Source: Chondrosia reniformis
Lineage: Eukaryota > Porifera > Demospongiae > Chondrillida > Chondrillidae
NCBI GenBank assembly: GCA_947172415.1
Contig: OX359202.1
Coordinates: 1,242,501 to 1,306,500, forward strand
Length of the DNA stretch: 64,000 nt
Direction of reading: 5' to 3'
Position numbers and translations under genes: made by a program. The notes under the pieces are model-generated. The model did not search any database. It was not told the origin of the DNA and was given only the letters and a program-made list of their open reading frames with translations. This document shows positions 13,001 to 22,000 of this stretch, piece by piece. Position 1 is the first letter of the stretch, and every line of letters starts with the position of its first letter.

Positions 13001-16000
13001 TCTCATAGCCATACTAGTGTGAGACCTTCGAAATAACTTGGTTGCACTATTGCTGACCTTTATGAGAGAGAAGAGAGTAGTTGAGAGGACGAAGCAGAGC
13101 ACAAAAGCTGCAAACGGTTGACTCTGAAAGAAGTCCAATCTCAACAAAAATGCACACACCAAAATTACCAGAGATGAGAGAATAGTTGTCAAAACAAGCT
13201 CCAGTATCGTATGGTTTCTAAATAAAAAAAATACAACAGCAACATACGGTAGGAGATTTAAAGATACGGTATAAATCTTATCTTTGGGATGGTACATCCT
13301 TCGACTTTTTGAGTGCTTAGAAACACAGTCTGGTTTCGTTTCTTGGTCAGACGTTTCGACCCCAGGGGGTCTTCTTCAGTGACTCGTTTGAACGTCTGTT
13401 TGACCAAGAAACGAAACCAAACTGCGTTTCTAAACACTCAAAAAGTCGAAGGATGCACCATCCCAAAGATAAGTTTGATGTAGTTAGCAGGAATCCTTAT
13501 TCTATTATATGGTATAAAGTTGATCAATGATCAATAAATCAGCATTACGTGTGTACATAGGATTCTTTAGAGTGGGTAGCAGGGTAGACATACACAACAC
13601 AACAAGGACAAGCAATACAATAGGTTTAGACAAGCAATACATGCACATACGTATATACACTCAGTGTATCCCAAATAAGCTATCCACAATTATTGCACCA
13701 CATCCAGCAAAATTCAAGCACCTGGAATAGTTCTGAACAAATTCATTTATAGGGCAAATCTGTATAATTATCCTTCTCCTACTCCTTTAACAAGCCACCT
13801 TCTCCTATAACAAGCCACCTACTCCTATAACAAGCCACCTTCTCCTATAACAAGCCACCTTCTCCTATAACAAGCCACCTTCTCCTATAACAAGCCACCT
13901 TCTGCATATATGTTACAATTTAACTAAAGCGGATGAAGTAGGGTGCACTCTACATACACATGTAATAAATGTACCTTCAAGCCACAATCATCACGATAGG
14001 AGGCAATACAATACGATTGGATTCTTACCTTTTACGGACAAGGAAGGTGAAACTAATTAACAGCTCTAGGAAATAGTTGCACCACAAGTGACACAATACA
14101 CATTTCCTTAATTTCCTAATTTCTGGTATAGAACAGTAAACCCAAACGAAGTACCTTATTGAATCTAGCATGACTTAAGATGTACATTTCATGTTTGTTA
14201 TTATAGAGTATCTTGTTAGTATGACAATAGTATGGTATACAGTACATCATCCTAAGTTACGTAGCTAAGAATTTCAACCTGTCCATGAATTCTTCAAGTT
14301 CTTGTCGGTTGAAAGTAATTTCCACAGCTGTCTTCTGAACACGTGGGATGATGCAATACTTTGGCTTAGCAAGTGGATCATTTTCACCACTCTCTTGAGC
14401 AGCTGAAGAAGGTTCAATCTGCGGAAGAGTGAATGAGGGGCTATCCCCAGCACCACTGACGAGACTACAACAACAAATAAACAATATTACAAATAAACAA
14501 TCAATTAATCCATCAAAGATTTTTTCTCCTTTGTAGGAGGTATAGCCAGTATACATAATACACATAGTAGTTGTAACATTGTGTAGTTAAGCATTAGCTT
14601 CTTATCCTGTCACAATATTATACTTATATACGTACGTATAATGTAAAAATTACGACTTAAAAATGTTATGCCATTGCTTCCTTGGTTGCCCAATTGGTTC
14701 ATTGGCAACTATTATAACACTTAATTTACATCCCTACTTAGAGAGTAGTGTCGTACTCCCTGATAGAATAGGCATAGCATGTAGGAAAATGGTATATTAG
14801 ATTTTTCTTGTGGGTTAATAATAATATAAGGGGCACAGACTAAACTAATACATACAGTAGTAATTGGGGTATACGCATTATCGTGGAATGTGGAAATTGT
14901 AGTTTTAAAATTGGCAAAATGAGCTTCTACATCATTGCCACTCCCACACTTCCTATTGGTCAAATTGGAATGGGAACTACCAGTGCATCAGGAACCAACA
15001 TTCTGTCACCACATTTTAAACTATATTGCCTCTCTCTGACCTACACATGAATCTAGAACACACCACATAGCAAAAACTTATGGTTAAGTTGTCTATGGAA
15101 GTCCTCTTATTGCATGTTTATCACGCCTATGAAGCTAAGGAAGCACGAAGAGAATAGACTAAAACATTCTTAGTCTATGCATTTACATATATTACTTGGG
15201 GCAAACCTAAAGAGTCTTGGATGAGGATATCGCCGGGCTTCTTCTCCTTCTACTTCCTTTGGGCCACATGAAAAATCTAAGATACCATTTTCCTACATTT
15301 TATTCCTATTCTGTAAAAGAGCCTATAGGGGAACTAAACCTGAAGAGAGCTTTGGATGAGGATACAGGAGTCTTTTCTTCCTTCTTTTCCCTTCTTTCAT
15401 CTTCTTCTCCACTGGGTCAGACAGCCGTTTCTGGGAATTCCACCCTTCATCAGTGATCCTGGGAGTCTCTGTCTTTTCTTTATCTTGATCTTCTGTGAAT
15501 CCTTGGCTCCATACATTTTATGTATCAAGCTTACCATGGTAATACATTATGAAAAATTGTTGTCTGTGTGTATGAGATGTTACAGTCCAGATGTAACTAG
15601 TCTGGCTTGCTAGACCCTCCCTAAACAAGTGCCCAAGCAGCATAGTGACAGTCTAGCAGCACTTAAATTAAATAACACCTTTTTGACCAATCAGATGCGA
15701 CTACTCCGAATCTGAGTTAGAGATATTTATAGACTTGTGAATAGTAAAATGGAGGTGTGCAAAGGTCCCTGCTGCAGGGATGGTCTAGCAAGCCAGACTA
15801 AGATGCAACTTACAATCTAAATTGGGGGTCCAATAGGGGTGAAATGTTGTAATCTGGTGTTCCCAATCTGACAGGTCTCCCCTCTCCAGTTACGTGAGTT
15901 TGGGTCATGTCTGTCTCATCATCTTCGTCTGTGGAATCAAAATCACTAGAAGATGAATTTTCCATGCTGTGATCGTAGGAAGACCCAGGAATCATATAAA

Positions 16001-19000
16001 AGTCCCAATCTTTTTGAGTATCTAAGCAACGGAAGGAAAACAGGGTGACTCTGCAGGATGTACTGCAGAAAAAGGAGTATCTTCCTCTGAACAGGAATAT
16101 AGGTACGTAGGACGGCTATTAAATGTGTGTTTAAATAATTGCATTTGGATGGCCGAAATAACAACTTGTAGCTGAATGATCAATCTACAATTGGCTGCTG
16201 CAAAGCTAGATACAGTACTGTACTATACTCTATAAATCAACAGCTGAATAACGTGCGTGGGCAAATTTTGCATTTTGTGCTAAAACTTGCAATTTGCAAT
16301 TATTACAAGCTCACATTCAAAACTTGTCCTATGGTACGTATATGTCTTAATTATAAGAGTAAGTGTGACATACGAACTACAAGATGTAGTAAATGAATAA
16401 ACACAGTGATAAGGAGTGGTTGATTTGTTTAGACATTTACTATTTTCACACAGCTGAGATTGTACGTAATCATACAGGGAAATGACAATTACAAGAGCTA
16501 AAACATAAAGCAACAATTCACACCATAAGCTAAAGATGTTAACAGATGACTACCTGGCTATGGGAATCCATTTGCCAGAGATTAAATCAGTCAACTTGTG
16601 AATAGACATTATCTAGTAGGTGTGAAGTCATGTGAACAATCAACAACATTTGTTTCTACAGGTGAGCCAAATAGATGGATTTGTAGAAAAATTAATATAA
16701 GGGTTTTATATAGAGTGCAAGGCACAGTATATGTACTATAGTAATGTAATAATTCATACGGCTACTTACTAGGAGGTACAGGATGTAGGTCATGATCAAA
16801 TATATGACATATACAGTATACAAATGTTAAAATTGGCACAGGAACATAAAAGTCATGGCAAGATGGCTTCTGGTTAGGAGTAGATAGGAAGTCACAAAAC
16901 TAGTTTTCAGGAAGTAGGCGTGACAGTACCACACCCCTTCCAGATGTTTTTAAAAATCCATGACCTGGAATATTAATATTCAGCTGAAGTATTGGTACAA
17001 AACTGTCAGGAGTTGGACTGAGCCATATTATTCTCATAGCTGTACATATGTATATTTACATAGTACACACTAAAAGATATGAATTTGAATAGTCACTGAA
17101 AGTTAATATGGAAACCAGCTACTAAGTACTTGGATGGTCAGCCTAAAATGAGATCACTTGTCATAGGTAGCTTCAGCACGTACAGCCTACAAGTTTGATG
17201 TAAACACACAGTAAATCAAAAATGGCCACTCAAAGCCAGTTGAAGAAGGCTTTCTCATTAGGAACAGGCAATTAAGCTTATATGCATTTTAGATTACTTT
17301 CTAGAGGTATTTCAAAACTGAAAGTCTTATTAGAAGACCATAAAAAGTCTTCATTAGCAAGTGAGGTTTTGGGTTTTTAATGAACCACTTCCATTATGAA
17401 ACTATGTACCTCATTTAAACTTCAGAAACTTCTAACGGAAACATAATCTACGCACCTTACCATATTAGGAAGACACATTCAGATATCCAACAAGGGGTGG
17501 TACCTTACCATATTAGGAAGACACATTCAGATATCCAACAAGGGGTGGAGCTGTTTATTCAGAAACTCATTAAATAGGACAAATAGGACACATCTAAAAC
17601 AAGATATTGTTGCAGTGAATAGAAAAGTGCTTCTCTGTAAAAGGAGAGGTTACATTTCTAGTCCAGTATTGAAGGTATGCCAAATTGTGAATGTATTATT
17701 CACATACAAAATGTTATAGTGGCTAAGAATTCATTTTCTGTTAGAATGTTTACTAAATATGGAAATATTGGTAATCTAGATATACAATTAGTAACGTATT
17801 AATATGGCTGATATACATACGCAGCACAATTATATATATATATATATATAATTATATTATTTATATTATATTATATTAGATTACCTTAGTATATTGTAAC
17901 TTGCACTGTATATATTCAGAGTTTCAACTAGAAATTTTTATAAGGGGGGAATATAGTTTTATTTTTTTGAAGGGGCAGTGTCATACCTTGATAAAATAGT
18001 TAAGTGGCATCCTAAATCATAAGGGGGGATGCCCCACCTCCCCCCCTGAATAAAACCCTGAATGCCCTCATAATTTAAAACACCTTCCTTTGCATAAGAG
18101 ACATGCATACATATGAGGGTATTGGTAGATATCCTTACACTATACCAAAACACACCTAGATCTAAGACTTGAAACAAGCCTATAGAGCTATGGATGGAGA
18201 TACAGTATACCGTAAGTTAAAAAAACTTTCATTGTTACAATATTTTCATGGTTGGCCTAAACCACAAAAATTCTCACACAAAATTTTCGCTCGTTCATTT
18301 GTTCATGTGAATCAAGAAGTACAGTTGGTTTTGACCATGAAAATATTTCAACATGAAAATTTATCACACATTATCACACAAAATTTCCTGTATTATGGTA
18401 GTTAAAAGTACGTTACTGCAAATGGACTGGTACACAGGTATTATACACATACGTGTGCATATGATCTTATATTCAATGCATCAGAAAAGTAAGCTATTTC
18501 AAGTTGAGTATAGTGTCATATTAAATAAACCTGCACTGCTAAAGTGAAAGTAGAATAATCGCTGTGGGCATCTGCTATGTGGGGTGCATTTTAATTTCCT
18601 AACAAGTACAAGAATTCATTAGGTTGAGTTCCAATTCCAATTCTGCTAAATGATTTGACCAAAGAAATGTATAACACAATTGATTTGTTGGTACTCCAAC
18701 AAGGATGTTAACACACATATGTACATTCCTGGAAGGAGGGCTCGAGGTCAAATGCCAATGTCTCAAAATATACAAGATCTACAGTCTCTTATTATGTTTC
18801 AATTAGATCAATATCACTGATACATTACTCAACAGCAGGAATAGAAGTCACTTAAGAGCAAGATTCACAACCTGTCTACAAAATAGCCAGTTAATGTATA
18901 TACATACACTAGTAGTTGAGTCTCTGTTCGGAGCCCAACTTCTATTTATCATCATAAAAATGGCAGAACAAGATGGCAGTAACACACATGGCTGGCACGG

Positions 19001-22000
19001 AAGAATGGAGAATTTAATCAGCAGTACTTTGCCGATTAGATTTTTTGACTTGTCACTAACATTTTTGAGAGTAAGTCAGTAGCTGAGGAGTTGTACTATA
19101 TACAGTAGAATCGCATTATAATGAAATTGCTTATAGTGAATGTCTCAGTATAGTGAAGTGCTTTGCTAGCCCAAGCAGAAGTTGTATACTATTATATACA
19201 TTCAATATAGTGAATATTCGATATAAGGAACTAATTTTCTAGTGAAAGGGATCACGTTCCTATTTTATGCAGTTGCTGTGCATGGGTCCTGTATAAATAG
19301 TGACCTTTAATATTTGTGCCAGCAGGCAAATGTACATAACTATTTAGATAGGAAAGTGATATTTTCACTAGGAAATTGTAGTGCCATGCGTCTCCTGTTA
19401 TTCCTCATATTATATACATAATATGTATATAATATATATATACAGTACCAGTTACAATATACTAATACAGTACCAGTTACAATATACTAATACAGTACCA
19501 GTTACAATATACTAAGGTAATCTAAATAATCTAAATAATGTAATTAAATAATTCATATGGCTCCTAGAAAGGATCTAGAAACAAAATGGGCATATCATCA
19601 TAAAGTATAGGGTATAAAACTCGTTATAATATGTATATATACATATGAAGAATAACAGCCTATATTACGAGGAATAACAGGAGACCTATGCATAGCAGCT
19701 GACAGAAAAGGAGAGCAAAAACTATTACATACGTACGTACATACACATATAAAAACAAGTAGAATTTCCTCACACATTTTTGTGGTGCATTTGAGAGTGT
19801 GTACATATTTCTATTCTCTATATTCATGACAAAAGAGCCAATGAACGTAACATGTCAGCTTATAGAAACAGTTTATACTTGTAGTTACCATAACGATCCA
19901 CATCCATTGTTCTTTGCTTATTTGCCAGTTAATGAGGTACTTTGTAAGTCATAATACACACACACTACTATTTAACAATACATCTAAACAACAGTAAAAA
20001 TAATGAATTTCAAAATTAGATTCAAAAATCAAAACTGAGTACGGTATGTTTAAGTGCAACTCCTCAGATAAGCACTGTGCAAATCATACTCACCACAGAA
20101 CCAGTGTATAGCACCGCCACCATAGTCCTCATGGTCTCTAGCCAGTCTCCCTCCCTGTAGCTCATTGGTGCTCTGAGCAATACGCTCATATGTACTCTGA
20201 GGGACCATGTTGTCAAGGATATCTTTAATCATCCCTTGAGAGAACCGAGATACTAGGCTTGGTCTCAACCTCACACCATGAATGATGAAGGCTTCCACGA
20301 CCATCCTGGCAGTCTGTCGGTTGGATCTGTGCCTCCTCCTTCTAGCTTCACTTGGGAGAGGGGGAGGGGGAGGTGGGGGAGGAATGGGAGATTGGGCCGC
20401 TGTCAGTTGGATTTCCCTCTCCGGCTCAGTAGAAGCAACCGCTCGTCTTGGAGTCCCATGAGCACCACCACCTCTTTGATGTCTTGGCAAGCGCAGACTT
20501 CTATTGGTAATCCTGTTCCTAGAAAGTCCCGATGTGTCCCTCCAAGGAAGGGAGTGCATTCTGGACAGTTGTGCCTCTTCCAAAGGAAAATATGAATCAA
20601 TGACTTCTTTTAGTGTGTGTTGAGTAGCCAGGGTAACATGAAGACCTTCATTAGCTCCAGTGGGCTCGTCAGCTGCTATCAGTTGGGGTGAACTGTATGA
20701 CTGTTTTACTCCCTACAAATCAAACAGATACGTAGGAGACCAAAATATTCAAATATTTTGAAAATCACTATTAGTAGATATGCATGAAACATCTAACAAA
20801 CCATTTTCATAATACTACATCTACGTACGTATTCTAGAGTAAAGGGCCTATAGGGAGAGCTTTGGATAAGGATATAAGAGTCTTCTTCTTTTCCTTCTCT
20901 ACTGACTAAGGCTTTGGATTTTTATATTAAATATATATGTGTAATATACCTACATAGGAATAATATATCTCCCACATTGCATATTCTTAAATATACACAG
21001 TGAATACCAGCTAGGTATATAACTACGTATGTCTGAGAAGGCCATATTAATGTGTCAATCTTTTCATACACCAGTTTCTCAGCTACGTACCTCTTCTGCA
21101 ATTCCTTTGGGAAGTTCTTCTAGCGAGGTAACTAAAGCAACAAGAGAAAGGTACGTGACAGAACGTGATGATATTTACATGCAATTAAAGGGTCACAGCT
21201 CCATGAATTTAGGAAACAAAAAGGTTGCATAACAGATATTCAACACCATGCAAACATTACATTACAGACAGTAATATGACACCACAAACTTTTTGCTTGT
21301 GGGAGTACTTGTTAAGCAGAATAGCCACTCAAACTTCCATCATATGCCATACTGATGAGTTCTAATAAGGACGAAACAGCTGTCTATGGCTTGACCATCT
21401 CTTTGAGTGGCTAAGACTCTGGTTCCCATCTATTGAATTTTGGTTCTGCCCATTAACTCATTGTGCTCCTCAGGAGACATGAGTGGGCAGGGGTAATATC
21501 CAGAGTTTAATGATGATATATCAATGCTTCAGATCTTAAAGTTCCCCTATTTTTTATGTAAGTAAGCTACTAGGCTTACTTACGTATAACAGTTAGCTAT
21601 AACAATCATCTCACCCACCTGCAGGAGTGAGTGTACTTAGTTCAACTTTTACTCCATTGTCCTCTTCAGGTGATTGGGAAAGTGAGGCACCTCCTTTTTT
21701 AGCCAACTGAATTATTTCTTCCGTTTCTTCTTCACTTTTTAAGAGTGTATCGGGAGGAGGCTGAACAAACTGTGTATTATCCTCTCCCATTTTTGCATCT
21801 CTCAAATTGCCATCTGCTAATTTATCTTCTCTTTCGCTTTCTCTTCCAGTATCGTTTCCTTCTTTTTGACCTTCGTCTACTGTTAAATTTTCATTCTTTT
21901 CGCTTTTGACTTCTATTTGGATATCCTTTCCTTCTTCTGCTTCATCCATAGGCTTTGCTGCAAGTTCAACTGTAGTTTCCATTTTGTCATCTTTATTCTG

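Larger units (their letters stand above)
16010..20093. other. Largest pecanex intron (about 4.1 kb)
   Basis: The flanking exons (20712-20094 and 16009-15814) join in phase 1, so no exon is needed here. I found no nested gene on either strand. The contents are a 48-bp direct duplication at 17455-17550, a TA-rich patch near 17830-17880, a mariner/pogo-like left end near 19103 and a 25-bp triplicate at 19441-19514. Confidence 0.6.

Noticed and set aside
13365-13395. Functional hammerhead in the 13.3-kb fold-back
   Set aside because: An additional A separates the core from stem II, and no UH triplet follows GAAAC with a possible stem III.
19103-19260. Complete second pogo-like MITE
   Set aside because: Only a left end (CAGTAGAATCGCATTATAAT) is recognisable; I could not find a matching right end or TA duplication.
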